A stretch of DNA of 64,000 nucleotides, taken from the NCBI GenBank assembly GCA_900708905.1, contig CAADRB010000010.1, forward strand, positions 2,146,448 to 2,210,447. The letters are read 5' to 3'. Positions 11,981 through 24,600 of the stretch are shown in pieces. The number at the start of each line of letters is the position of its first letter. Position 1 is the first letter of the stretch. The notes below the pieces were generated by a model. That model ran no database searches, was not told the origin of the DNA, and saw only the letters and a program-made list of their open reading frames with translations. The DNA comes from Hymenolepis diminuta (lineage: Eukaryota > Platyhelminthes > Cestoda > Cyclophyllidea > Hymenolepididae). Made by a program: the position numbers and the translations under genes.

Positions 11981-12261
11981 ATGGATTTTCAAACTTCAGA
12001 GGAAAAGGTGTGACACATTCCAAAATGCTGTGAATCTGATAGGGAATATTTCTTCGGTGTCTACAAACAAGCTATCGAAGGTGATAGCCATAGAGGTGAG
12101 TAGCAAATAGCAAATTTATAAATAATTTATACCTCTAGCAAGACCAGTGGCCATTAAAGCAGAAAAACTAAGAAAAAAACAAGGTCTGGAACCCATGTGG
12201 AAGAATACATAAGTAAGAAGTCGAAAAATTTTACAGTGAGAAAGCTCAATCTCTTTTGTAA
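11981..12261 (+). pseudogene. acyl-CoA-binding protein pseudogene with first intron kept
   Basis: ATG at 11981 gives MDFQTSEEKV followed at once by TGA. The frame then continues ESDREYFFGVYKQAIEGDS, clearly the [12 protein letters not shown] region. A GTGAGT...CTCTAG intron (about 12095-12138) sits exactly where both intact genes have their first intron. Afterwards comes ARPVAIKAEKLRKKQG, in which the KWDAW segment has been lost, then TAA, and finally EKAQSLL-stop, matching the KKAESLL end of the gene at 13002. So it is a worn DNA-level duplicate rather than a retrocopy. Its TATAA-like surroundings are not notable. It should not make a working ACBP. Confidence 0.8.
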
Positions 12262-12308
12262 AATATTTATTTTTAATTTTGCAATTTATACTGATTTAAC
12301 ATAAAGAA

Positions 12309-12467
12309 ATGATAATAAAAGTATCTAACGCAATGTATTATATATTTGATAAGCTAAATGAGATGAATTTGGAGGAAAGAGACGAATTTATTAAATTTTG
12401 CAATAGACAAAAAAATTTGAGATTGAATGAAATGCTCAATGAAGATAACATAAATATAATAAAATAA
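12309..12467 (+). other. small open frame of 52 codons, unknown
   Basis: An ATG-started frame just past the ACBP pseudogene gives a 52-residue peptide rich in charged and helix-favouring residues (NEMNLEERDEFIKF...). No family is recognised, no TATA box or splice site supports it, and its base composition equals the surroundings. Most likely a chance frame; recorded because it is short and lies between two ACBP copies. Confidence 0.12.
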
Positions 12468-12939
12468 CTGAATCGGTTAATACAAATCAAAAGTCTTTCA
12501 AATTCCCTCATAAAGGCTTCACAAAGAACATTGCGTGATATTTGAAAGATTTTAGTGTCTCAAATTGAGCCTGAAATCTTCAAATTTAATATAACTTCCT
12601 AGAGATTCCCAACTAAATTATAATCAATATCTTTAAGTCCAAAGAGGACACTGAAAGTGGGGACAAAAGTGGGAAAAATCGCACAAAGTTAAGTTTGATT
12701 TATCTTAAAAAGCTAAATTTGCATAAAGTCAAATTGAATGCTGTCAGATAAATTCAATTTATAATAAACTACTTAAATATATTAAATGACTGGTGCTTAA
12801 CTGAAATCGATAAGAAAGGGCTTTAAAAATCACGTCTGAGTAACAAGCGATTTTGTGCAACTCAGTTTCTTAAATTGAATTATGTCGTTGCACATAATAA
12901 CATAACATGCACGCCTTATGTGAAGGTCACCTATTAGAG

Positions 12940-12946
12940 TATAAAA
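12940..12946 (+). promoter_or_regulatory. TATA box of the ACBP gene at 13002
   Basis: TATAAAA sits 62 bp before the ATG, in the context GAGTATAAAAACAAG. Transcription would begin near 12970, leaving a 5' UTR of about 30 nt. This is the best TATA box seen next to a gene in this window. Confidence 0.6.
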
Positions 12947-13001
12947 ACAAGCGTCAAATGGCAGAGGAACGTGTTATCAGCAAAAGGGAGACAAAACAAC
13001 C

Positions 13002-13289
13002 ATGCCTTCTATGACTTTCGACGAAGCTGCTCAGAAAATGCGAGAAACGCATGGCGTAAAAGAATCCGATATGGAGGAGCTCTATGCCCTCTACAAGCAG
13101 GCGACCGTGGGTGACGTTAACAAAGGTAATGTTCATTTTTCCATAATTTTTATTCTTCTTTCTGTAGAAAGACCAGGAATTGCGCATCCAGTAGAGAGAA
13201 GAAAGTGGGATGCCTGGGAGAAGAAGAAGGGAATGAGCTCAGAAAGAGCCAAAGAGGAATACGTAAAGAAGGCCGAGTCCCTCTTGTAA
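13002..13289 (+). CDS. ACBP: acyl-CoA-binding protein (two exons, 81 aa)
   Basis: A second intact single-domain ACBP, a cytosolic carrier of acyl-CoA esters. Exons 13002-13125 and 13168-13289 flank a 42 bp intron (GTAATG...CTGTAG) at the same site as in the 4849 gene; that gene's second intron is absent here. The product has 81 residues with all ligand-contact positions: Tyr28, Tyr31 and Lys32 in [13 protein letters not shown], Lys54 in RKWDAWEKKKG, and Tyr73 in EEYVKKAE. The start is the first ATG after the TATA box. Oddity: the usual LDFTGKAK loop between RPG and KWDAW is replaced by IAHPVERR, so surface contacts may differ while the CoA site is kept. The C-terminus is a few residues shorter than usual. 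An AATAAA lies at 13464-13469. Very likely a real, expressed gene. Confidence 0.94.
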   Translation: MPSMTFDEAAQKMRETHGVKESDMEELYALYKQATVGDVNKGNVHFSIIFILLSVERPGIAHPVERRKWDAWEKKKGMSSERAKEEYVKKAESLL

Positions 13290-13463
13290 AACTATTTTAA
13301 AACGAAATAAGAATTTTTATCCGCACGAATATCTTTTCAAAATCTATTTCACCTTGTTAGAAAGATCTGGAAAGCAATATGAATTTATAGTAGGCCAACT
13401 AGACTAGATTCATGCCTTTCTGGTTCACCAAATGCTATCTACATCGTATTCAATGTATTTTAA

Positions 13464-13469
13464 AATAAA
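13464..13469 (+). terminator. possible poly(A) signal of the ACBP gene at 13002
   Basis: AATAAA 175 bp after the stop codon. Other AATAAA matches occur close by (about 13511), as expected in AT-rich DNA, so the choice is uncertain. Confidence 0.35.
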
Positions 13470-13667
13470 TGTTATTATTATAAAAATAAGCATCGTAGTT
13501 GTGATTGAACGAATAAAATAAAAAAAATAACTTGCAAATTCAGGCGGAGTCATAGTCATTAAAGGTGTCAAATTAATTACAAAAGATCTAATCGGATGTT
13601 AAAAATGAATCAACAGTGAGTATTAATCTCCAACAAATATTCTCTGAAATAACCTTCACCGATATGC

Positions 13668-14882
13668 AGGATACATAAGGCATCCGAAGACAACTTATGC
13701 ACTTTTAGAAGAACGGAAGATGAAACTGGCAGTGGTTAAAACTGGTGGTTACTAATGTCCTCCATTGCTCGGGCTATTGCCTCCATCAGAGAAGAGGATT
13801 CGGTATTATGAGGATGCTCATTAACTCCCTTTTCAATCGCGTCCCGCTCCGCACCACCCCACACGTAGTAATCCAATGGATTAGAGTCTGGTTAGCAGTT
13901 AGGAGGCCATAAGTTTGGTGTGGTGTGACAAGATGATGAAAATTCTCTGCTATCTATCCAATAGGGGTTTTTGAGAGCATCATGGGATGGAGCCGAACCA
14001 TGCTGGACGACACAGGACCTTCCACTGGCTACGCTGTCTATCCAAGGCAGCTTAAAAACATTGGTCAGAGGAGTCTCCACCTAGACATCTGCATCTGCAT
14101 TGACTCTCAGGCCCTGTGGAAAAAACTGAGGAGTCATAATGTGCCCCTCTCTCACTGCTGACAACACTGAAAACCATCACTGTTGGTGGAAAATTCGTGA
14201 GCATACGTAACAGTTGGAATTTCAGTGAGGTCCGCCCACACATACCCACCTACATTCCTTCGACTGATTTTTTCATCCAGGTGAAAGTTGTTTCCATCGA
14301 AGAAAAGCCAAGGACACTCCTGTTCTTCAGCATGGCTTAATTTCTTTAAGGATCGTTTTGGACGCAGCAAACGATTTCCTTGAGTTGTTTTTGTCCACAT
14401 AAACCGACCTCGTCTAAGAACTTATTACATGGATTCGAGATCGTGACGAAGAACATTCCTTATATATTGCTGTTCCTTCAGACATTTGAAGATCTTTGGT
14501 AAGATATCGTGCAATGACTTCCCAGAACTTTCGTCCATTATGTCATGTACTCTTCTCATAAACTCAGGCGTTCTGAGTGAGTCAGCAGAGCGTTGACGAT
14601 GTCCTTTTCTCTTGCGCTCGTGGCGACCAATTCATTTCCATTGTTTTCATTCAGCAACTCCTTTCTCACTTTGCAAACAGAAAATGTGGCGACTTTTAGA
14701 AATCTTGCAATTCGTAAATTCCTATGTTTCGTTTTTATAGACACTATTACTCGGTGTGTCTTTTCATTTCACTAGTTAAAGTAATATCTGGCATGAGATC
14801 TTCTGATATAAAAATGCGTTAATCATAGTCGGGTTAGTTTGAATTACAAAATATAAGTGACCTCAAATGCCTTGCGCACTCC
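13668..14882 (-). mobile_element. Tc1/mariner-type DNA transposon, copy 1 (dead)
   Basis: About 1.2 kb with worn terminal inverted repeats: left end about 13668 (CATAAGGCATCCGAAGAC), right end about 14882 (its complement reads GTGCGCAAGGCATTTGAGG). The same ends and order occur in the copy at 58.9-60.0 kb, which confirms the limits. The body holds a broken transposase gene on the minus strand (14744 to about 13740). The target TA cannot be defined with certainty. Confidence 0.8.
13740..14744 (-). pseudogene. Tc1/mariner-type transposase, broken
   Basis: Cut-and-paste DDE/D transposase relic. From ATG 14744 (MSIKTKHRNLRIARFLKVAT) comes an N-terminal helix-turn-helix-like stretch. In other frames follow RTPEFMRRVHDI, NRLLRPKRSLKKL, FFDGNNFHLDEK (first catalytic Asp), a GLRVNADAD segment, PWIDSVASGRSCVVQHGSAPSH (second Asp position, now Gly), PNLWPP, a stop, and PDSNPLDYYVWGGAERD (third Asp). 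Several frameshifts and stops. In the copy at 59 kb the second and third acidic positions are 37 residues apart, the spacing of the DD37D (maT) clade; assignment to that clade is inference. Confidence 0.78.
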
Positions 14883-15498
14883 ATATATTATTTGTTTATC
14901 TTCATAACGATAGCTAACATCTAAAAATCCGTAGCCATTCTATCTCGAACTCCCAGGATTATATTTGCAAAATTTACGAGGACTGAAATCGGAAAACCTA
15001 AAAATATCAAAATTCTCTTTTTCAGACCGACCTTTTTATCGACATCCTTCATTTGAACTACTTAACTAATTCTTAAGTTTTGGGGCTTCTTTGAGATAAA
15101 AGTGCTTTCTTTACTCTGTATGGATAAACATAAATGTAAAACCAATAAAATTTTATTTTCTTTATTCTTTGACGAAATTTCTTGTAATTGGAGAGTAAGG
15201 TAATAAAATTTATCAGAAGTTTAATTTGAAGAAGACGGTAATTAACGTTACTGAAACTGTCAGCTTCGTTTCTGCCAACTTAGATTGGTCACACGGCGAT
15301 ATCCTAAATTATTACAGAATCTGTCTCTAAATTCTGTAATAACCTTACTTCTCCAAGTGCATATTCGATGCAAATAGCATGAAACTTGACTGCTATGGAT
15401 CTATTAATACTGCTCGGTAATGACATTCAGTAACCTACATTATATTTAACAGAATTCACAATTAAATATAGATGAATGACATTCCAGTCTCTCTTTAG
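14883..15498. other. AT-rich, no supported gene
   Basis: Spacer to the right of the first transposon copy. Only short open frames; nothing recognisable. Confidence 0.4.
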
Positions 15499-15624
15499 GT
15501 TTTACCAATCCACCGATTGAGAAGAATGTTACCATAACAAGAAGAAAACCCTATATATGGGGCAATTTAGCGACGGAAATAGACAAGTTCTCTCAAAAAG
15601 AAGGTGAAGCAAGTTTTTATTCAG
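15499..15624 (+). other. possible internal exon, unknown gene
   Basis: A pyrimidine-rich acceptor (CTCTCTTTAG) and a donor (TCAG/GTGAATC) enclose 126 nt open in one frame, reading FTNPPIEKNVTIT...IWGNLATEIDKF. It begins with two bases of a split codon and ends with one. No partner exon could be joined with certainty and no family is recognised. Chance is a real alternative in this sequence. Confidence 0.2.
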
Positions 15625-18600
15625 GTGAATCTATTTAAAATTAAAGAATGCAAATGTTAAGCTTAAATTAAAATCGTTAACCGCATTTTTAATCCTATTT
15701 CTCTTAATTTATGATCAATGAGAGAACACAGGATCTTGGCATCGGAATCATAAAAGAGACCTTGAATTTCACAGTGGCAGAAATCAATTCAAACTTGTTA
15801 TCTACTTAACGCATCATATAGCGCGATTTTCACCTTATTGTTATTCCTCAGACTATTGTACTTAAGGGATTATCTAATCATTTTTCTCTAATCAAATTTT
15901 TATGTCGCTCACACGAGATCGTGTCCCACGAAGCACACATGCTTTTGTTGAATATTTCGTAATAAATCAACCATTTATAAAAAAAATACATTTATTAAAA
16001 AAGGAAGATTTTAGTTTTTTATTAAACTTCATGTACCAGACACTTAGGGGATTTAAGTTTCATAATTCAGTGTATCAAAAATTGATTTTGTTAAGGTTTT
16101 ATTGCGTGACTTAGAGTAAATAAACCGACGCAATATCTGATTTGACTTGGTGAAGTCATAAATCTCAAAAGCCTCTTCAGTATAGACAGACTTTATAAGC
16201 TCTTAACCTGTGGGTGTATAGTTTTACGTTGCTGCGAAGAAATAAATGGCGTTAAATAGAGAATTAAAGTAATCACTTTTACTTTGTATTTTGTGCCGAA
16301 GTTTGATCCAAAATTATAAATTCTATATAAGTTAGTGATGGTTAGATAACGTAATAGAATTGCAGAGATTTCAATAAATTAAGAGCTTTTAGATTGGTGA
16401 ATTTTCTCATTCATTCGAACCTGATTGGGCCTTTCACTGGAGTTATTTGTGCAGGGTATTTTCCATCTAAGGTTCCTTTTTCTACTTTTGCCCACTTTAA
16501 TCACCAGATAGTTCTCCTTGGTGGTACAGATAGGTTTGAAGCTCTTGGTTATGGAAAACCTCTCACGGAAGGGAATATTAATTGTAACGCTGATTGGGTG
16601 GATGCATGAAAATGCAAATTTTTACCACAATTTGTTCACTTTTCTCCAACTACGATCTGAACTCATACTTCATGCTATACCAACAAACTGCATTTTGCTC
16701 TAGAATCTGTGCATTGAAGAGGATTTACTCCAAATTTGAATGTAAATAATCTGATTTGATGTAAATATGCATATGGTTTCATACCTGTTATTTTATGACC
16801 GTTTTGTGCCTCCTTATTTCAAAATTCTTAATTCGACTCTCTCTATATGCATTAGTGCAATATGCTAAGGAAATAGAACTACTAGTTTGCATTGCCTTTG
16901 GGACTGATTTATTGCCGGGATATCTCTAGTTTTAAAACCACCTTATATTGAAGAGGAAACTAACAGAAAACTAACTATTGTCTTCTCAGCTCTACGAGTT
17001 TCACTACAATAAAAGAGGGAGGAGCTGCTTGTACTAGGTAAAAATGCAGACTAGTGAACAATTTCGAGACCAGTGGGCCCCGAAGAGTCACTTATTAAAC
17101 GAGTAATGTTGAATGCATAGATGAGAGATAACAATGGAATATTGGTAGACGTCTTACCCGCAGAGAAATGAATCGTTCACAGAACATACATATGTAGAGA
17201 ATAGAGAAGGTACAAATATATTCTCTCTTAAAATCATATCAAAATTATGCTTTTTAAAATTGGTAGCGGTGACACATGTTGGAAATCAGAAGACTGAGAA
17301 TTTTAGACCCTAAAGTGAGGTACATTTACCTTTCTCTTTCATAGAAATGTTATTCTGTTAGATATATAGCGCTCCAAAGAGGATTGAAATTCTTGAAAAA
17401 TTATTTGCTGGCCTGAAAGTATCATATATTTTTGAAGTGTCGGAAGTATATGATGCCTTATACAGACAAAATGAAACAATTGCCTCTTGGCAGTGTGGAA
17501 CGATGCTTAACCATCACTCAATTGATGTGACACTTAACATTTTAAAGTGGAAATTAGACATGCAACTGATATGCTACAAGACTGATATTCAATGGTGTGC
17601 CGACTGATGACGGCTTAAACTGCCTGTTCAAGTATTGGTCTAACAAATATGAAGTCATTCCCAAGGACAGTGACCAAATGTATTGTCGTACAAATGGTTA
17701 CATATGGGTACATATAAACAAATGAAGGCTAAACAAAGATTTTGTGTAGGGGTATTCAGGAGTTCTTCTGCAGAAGCGATTTTTATCCGATTTAAGACAC
17801 TTTCAAAATTGTAATCAGTTGGATAATATTAAGAATTCACATTTAGTATATTATAATTTACAAAAATTGATTATTGTGATGTATGAGAACTAACATTCTT
17901 TCTTTCTTCTGCATTGGGCAATTTAAATGGAAATTAGTTTAAAGTTGAAGTATTGTTTTTTTAAGTGAGTGAAAACTCTAACTGATCTATGTTTTATATG
18001 CAACCATAAAAAATTACGAATATAAAAGATATTGACCTATTGTAAGGGTCATTTCAAATACTGAGAGTAAATAGTTGAAAATTAAATTTTAAGGTTCAAA
18101 TGTCTTAGTAATTAGGAACTTTCCTCTCTTCTCCTAGCATTTATTAGCAATTTTAACATGCTAATTATTATGGAGAGGTTACTAGGTCGAATTAAAGTCA
18201 TTATGCATAATTTTAAGCCATCAGAAAGCCTTTCCAGTAGTCCACGTGCACATCTACTAGATCAGAGATGATGAGATTAAGTCTCACTGTTCATATACAC
18301 GCTCATTGAAGCATATACATTGATGTAGAAGCTCAACCATACTGTTCAATTTTGATCACTAAAGCCAAACCAAATAATATCAGTATTTCGCATAATGAGC
18401 ATTAGAATTTCTTCCAGTGGTTCAAGATTATTACATGTTCGTTTATGAATAAGACAGCATACAATGTACCAATCGGATAAGCAGATATTAAGCTAAAACG
18501 AGTTTGAAATAGTTTTGAGAAAGGGTGGGAGGATTCAGCACATGCGAATCTCGAATCTCATATCAATACTGAATATAGAATTCTGAACTGTGTTCTTTCA

Positions 18601-21600
18601 ACTATTCATATGTTTTATAAGAATTAAAACCACCAAAATTTGGACACTAGAAGTCCTTTTTGGTCATTTCGTCTGAGGAACGATGTTTCTATCGATAGTG
18701 CAGGAGCATTGGTTTTGTTTCCACAAACATTTGCATACATTTGGCAGCTCTCTACTTCACAATTATTGCTTGAATCCCCTTAGTATGGAGGTTTACAGTA
18801 TTAGAGACAGGAATCGACGTTGTCAACTGTTTTAGTCATGACTTTCCTGCCGTCCTGATCGATTCTCCTAAACCGTAACTTAGTGTAAGTATGTAACTGT
18901 AAGAAAATTGAGATAGAAAGAAACGCTATCGTTTAATTTCTCAATCACGGAGATTTTTTTTTCAAATTTGAAGGAAGTCTAAATATGAAATATTGACATT
19001 TATTATTCTTTTTGCATTGTCATTTAATGATATTCAGTTTTAAATTTTGCATTTCAAGCATTTACAATTCTCAGGGTTTCGATTTTGTGCTACCGAACCA
19101 TGCTCTTGAAATGTAGGTTTTATTTATTAGCCATTTAAGTAATACCAGAAAGAGAACATTTATTCATCAGGTTGTATAAACTTTATTTACATTCACCTGT
19201 TTGCTATAGTTTAACAGATGTACTGCTAATAATAAATATTCAAATTTCCTCTAATCTCAACTCTTGCTCTCCTCTAGGCCTAAAGGAAGTGAATGAATTT
19301 TACATGTCAGGCACGGGTAACCAATCAGCATTCACAATATACTCTGTATGATGACTCTTGCACGACAAATTTCGATTTCATTGGCTGTCTACAAACACTC
19401 TGACAAACCTTTAGGCAATTATCATCACTTGCCATCTTTCTATTTCAGAAGTCAGAAATTCAGAAATTCGCATGGCACTAGATTTTAAAGTGTCATAATC
19501 ATAGTAAGTTATTACGAAAAATAAATCTGTGTCCTATCTACAACATTGAGATGTGAAAATAGACAGAATTTTTAATCTTTTGTTAGTATTTGCTAGCAGA
19601 ACTATTATTATTAAATGTAGTGCCTGATTTATGAAAGCTAGTAAATTTACCACAACTTTCAATTGCTTTCATTTAGAAATTACACTTTATAGAATGAATC
19701 AAGCGGTTATGAATATGTATAATGATATAAAAAGTGTTAAATGATAATTAATTTATATCAGTTGAAATCGATCATAACGGCAAGGAAAGTCCAGATGGTA
19801 AACAATTCAATTGGTAAATATTTGAATGCTGTATGCAATTACTTATAAGAGTATGAATTACATCTTCCGTCTGGATCGTCTCTGAACATTGACATATTTC
19901 GATTTCGTTGACCCATAAGTGGGAAAAGAACAAATTTCAGTGTTGGATTAAGAAAAGCCTTGATTTCGTTGAGAAAATCATTTTGCATTTATGTTTGTGA
20001 TTTATTTCAAAGTTTTAAGCCCCCTTAAACAGTTTACAAGTAAAAAGTACGTTTGAAGAGAGTACGTAATTACAGAATTGGTTAATAGATCGCTTTCCAC
20101 ATTTAAATTCCCTTCTCAAAATTGAGCACCGAACTGCAATATATGAACAATTATAGGTTTCCGATTTCCTGAAGGATTAATTATATGCCAAGTTACTGAG
20201 AAAGTTAATTTAGTTACTTTAATGAGTTAATTAAACCAAGATGAAACCATGGGAATGCATTTCCGTGAAATTTCCCTCAAAATTCCTTAAAATCAGTTAC
20301 TTTGTGATAGTAAAGTTAACATTAATTTCCCTTAAAAAGACTGAATTTTAGATACATATTTTGAAGATTACAATCATGGTAATATATAAACGAGCGGACA
20401 TTGCAATTAATATAATGACATGGTGATTATACATTGACGATTATTTAGACAAAGCACCTAAAACCTATCAACATTGTGGTTAAACATATATGTATATGTT
20501 AATATTATACATTATTAATATATTTTGCATGAGACAATTCATATGATCAAGAAGATCCAAAGTCCATAATATGGAGAGGCGCAATACTCTCCATATTTAA
20601 AAGTTTTAATTGCGAAATATCTTTTGAACATACGAAATAGAAAATATTCCAGTAAGGGATGAAATGGTAGGTTTAACAATAATATTTGATGAATAAAGGA
20701 AATCAAGGGTCTTACTTTGGATGAATTCTTAAATAAAATAACTGCCCACTTTCTTTTTGTGTACAATTTTTATGCAGTTACCGTTTGTACTTTAACCAAA
20801 AGAAGTTTTAGGTTAACAGAAATAGGCCACTCTAAGTCTTCTTCGTTGAAGCTCGGCCGCGAGATTTCCCAGAGGAATCTACTGACCTAGTTATTCGCAT
20901 ATAATGGCTCTTTGATAGCGTAATTCTAACGGTAACCTTCTTGAAATGATAAGAAGAGCCTTATGTTGTTTATTATTAGACACCGCTATAACTCTTGTGG
21001 AAATACCGTACTAGAGAGTTGGTTCTTCGAAGATATCGATATCCTTTACCTTTACTCTGGTCGAAAATTATAGACATCTTAAATTGGGTCAGTGCTTTAG
21101 CAATTGCTTTTGGTTCTTCAGAATTCGTGCCTTACAGTGCTTGTTGCCGTTTCATCTATTTGATTTGCGACCCTAGATATGCGAAGGAGTTTACATTTTG
21201 AATCTTGCTGCTTTGGCAAGTAGCCTTATCCCAGAAAAAATAATTCAAACATTACAATATATACAATATATAAATAATGTACATTAGACACATTAATAGT
21301 TTGTTCGAAGAAATATCATAAGTACACTGAATAGGAAATATTATCTTCTACTTTGATCAGATGAGTACATTCTAATCTACAGTGTTCGATTGGATGGTCT
21401 CTCTCGTCCTGCTTACTTAACATCATTATAATATATGAATTAAATGTATTCGTTTCATCTTTTCAGACGAACTCAACAGTAAATTTAGGGTGTGTGCGCC
21501 TTAAATTCAAATTTGACTGCGTGACCATCTTTTAGAAATTCATAAATGTTAAAATTCACATGCTTGTTATCTAGTTATCACAATTCATCATACGATTTTC

Positions 21601-24600
21601 CAAGAGCGACATCCATGGTGGCACTCATTATCTACTTAACTAGTCAAAATCATACCATAGATGTGTGATTTCTTTGAATTGCTGACAACACATTTCATCT
21701 TACAGAAAGAACTTTTAGATATTTCGATGTCAAATAACTTCAAAGGGAGAACACCAAAACCAAAACATCAGAAATGGCAAATATCAAAGAAAGCTTCGGA
21801 GAGAAAGAAAGCATTCAAAGAATTAAGAAGTTATAACTGTATTTTAATAAATACAATTAAACTTATAATGCATAACTATAGATAAAGCTTTGAATTGAAA
21901 TAATTTAGACGTATGATATCCAACTGATAAAATTTTTTCTAATCTATTTAACATTCATTTTGGCAGAGGAGTAGGTCCTGAAGTCCCTCTAATGAGAAAC
22001 CCCGGTTCTAACACATCAACTCTCTATGAGGGTTAATCTTTTCGGTCTGCGATTGCCTTAATGAATGCATCTGATGGTTACCGAAATCAGGAACCTTGAA
22101 TTATCTGGAATCCACAGTAATCACACAAAATTAAAATAGTTCAATTTTAATCTGATTTAATTTAAATATCCTTCTAGATACATATTTTGTTTGAAAGAAA
22201 CGATCCAGATAATAATTCCCTTAAATTGAAAAAGTCCAATAAGAAATATTTCTTCATTTTACAAAAATTTTTGTCTAATAATTTAAAAAAAATTAACAAT
22301 AGAATGATTTAGAAATGACAGACTCAAATCATACACAAACGTTCGTACGCAATTCCTTAAACCATTCGAGAATCCATTAATGTGAATATAACCCTGGGTT
22401 TGGCACGAACATTCCAGATGATTTCTCTTATGATTTGAATATATATATCGATCTAATGATCCCTCGTCATTTTCTTACCTGAACAACTGAATTCTGAATT
22501 TCTAAGTGAGACGTTAACTTAACATGCAGATACACGTTTAACCGTATGAATATCTTTCTATGAAGTTACTTTTTAATCTTTCTCTTTCAGTAATGCTCAA
22601 TATTATGATTTCGAAATGCATGAAAGAGTTGTAGACGTATTTAGACATGCAATTTTAAAGACAGACTATAAAATCCAAATCACAGGGTGTGATATGCATT
22701 GAAATTTCGTCATGGAGAGGTAAAATGTATTACGAAATTTTGAAAAAAAGCGTTGCTATACATCGAACATTATTTATTAAATGTGACAATAATGGAAAGG
22801 AAAAGTGATTAAGTACTGAGAAGAGACAGTTATGGAACAACTTTGAGGAAACATCGGTGATTTAAGAGACACAATTTCAAAATTTTTACAATATCAAACA
22901 AAATCATTAACGTTTAGAATTAAATTCCAAATCTTTGACAGTTTATATCAAAATTTTTCTGCTTCTGCATAGACTTTTGAGCAAAAAGCATGTTACATTG
23001 CTAGGAAAGGAAACTAACTAGTATAATGAGTACAGAGAAGAGGAGTATAATTCTTAAATCGAAAAAACGGATAAACTAAATTCTAGACTGGTCCAGTAAA
23101 ATGTTGAGATGGTTCGCAGGAAAAAAGAAGAATAAGAGATTTGAACAAAAAATATCTTCAAATGGTCTAATAACTCTGAAATATTCCACTTATTATCGAG
23201 CAAATAGATAAACCTAATTGTTTTCTATCTTTGAAATCGTCGAATTCGACATTAATCTGAAGCTGATTATGTTTCATATACCTTTGCAAGTCTCTTTTAC
23301 TAATCATGGCTCTGAGGAGAATCCAGTGAAATTAAGTAACACTGCTAAATGTTTAATTTAATCAACCAGTCAACACAATCTGAATATAGCAAATACAAAA
23401 GCTATCGGAAAAACATGGATTCAGTAATGAAAATGAAGTATGCTTCTTTCTGAATTTGAAGGAAGTAAAATTTCTGACATTTTGACTTCATTTTATGGAC
23501 TCATTTCATTCCAAATTGTACTTTTTGCTGAACTGCTATGGGTAATAAAAATATATTAATTAATCTGAAGTATTTGCTTCAATTTGTTTAGTGCTTATTT
23601 ACATATGTTCTTGAATTTATTCTCCCCCTTCTGTGACTTTTCAAGGGCAAAACTGTCCCAATAATCTGTGATTTAATAGTTCTAAATCGATTAAAAACTC
23701 TCTGAGAAAATCCGAAGTTTTACTATTTAAAAATAGAAACAAGCAAACAGCCCGCGGAATAGAGTGGTTATTATTAACAGTTTGAACAAACGAGGGAGAA
23801 TAAATTAGAAAGTCAACCAAAATACAATTAAGTGATTCATAAGAGGAAAAATACCAAGGAGGCAGTTCATTTACGACCAGGACCATAAAGTGGGGAAATT
23901 TAAGCTGCGTCATTCCGGGGAAATAACTTAATATCACTACCCAAGGGTGATTAGGCGTCAGTAATGGCGATGACTAATTCCATTCCATAGAAAATGGGAA
24001 ATTTGAAGGGCTTATCACAGAAGAATACTCTCGATACTATCAAAATTTATACAACCTTTAGTAGGGAGGAGAGATAAGCACGACTTTGATAGTTTAAGGG
24101 CTACATAAACTCGATATCATATCTTCTACTGAGATTTATTAGTAGTGTGAATCTTAAGATTTCTTAACGTAACCTTGTGGAGAGAAATTATAAATTAAAA
24201 AATAAAATCATTTTCCAGCTAAATGTTCTTTTTACTAAAGGAGTACTAAAAATAACAAATCACTTAACCCATTTAGGGGAGCAATGTGATTAAAAGATAT
24301 ATTTTGTAAAATTGGATCTATTTTCCACAAAACAAAACTAGATATCCTGTATTATTTGGAGAGATGAGCCATTACTATTGCTGGAATTCGCTTTTATGTG
24401 TTTTTGTTTCTATTCAATTCAAATTCTTCTTAAAAGGGTACGGCAGGATGGACTCTCGATTAGATAGAGATAAAAAATATAAGATAGGGAAAAATAATTA
24501 GGCCGACATCCTTTTAAGCTGCAAAAATTCAGTTATCACAAGATCAGGGTAAGACGGAGTCAGTGACAAAATAAGTTTATTAAGGAACAGCAGAGGGAAG

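Noticed and set aside
12954..13187. 77-codon open frame on the minus strand.
   Set aside because: Shadow of the intact ACBP gene at 13002.
16394..16609. Plus-strand frame with GGTDRFEALGYGKPL and possible internal 36 bp intron.
   Set aside because: Two reading frames are open at once, the splice sites are ambiguous and no family is recognised; kept only as a remark in the spacer entry.
17361..17609. 82-codon open segment (plus) after an acceptor-like TTAG.
   Set aside because: Reads like protein, but segments of this length are expected repeatedly by chance here. No donor, ATG or family support.
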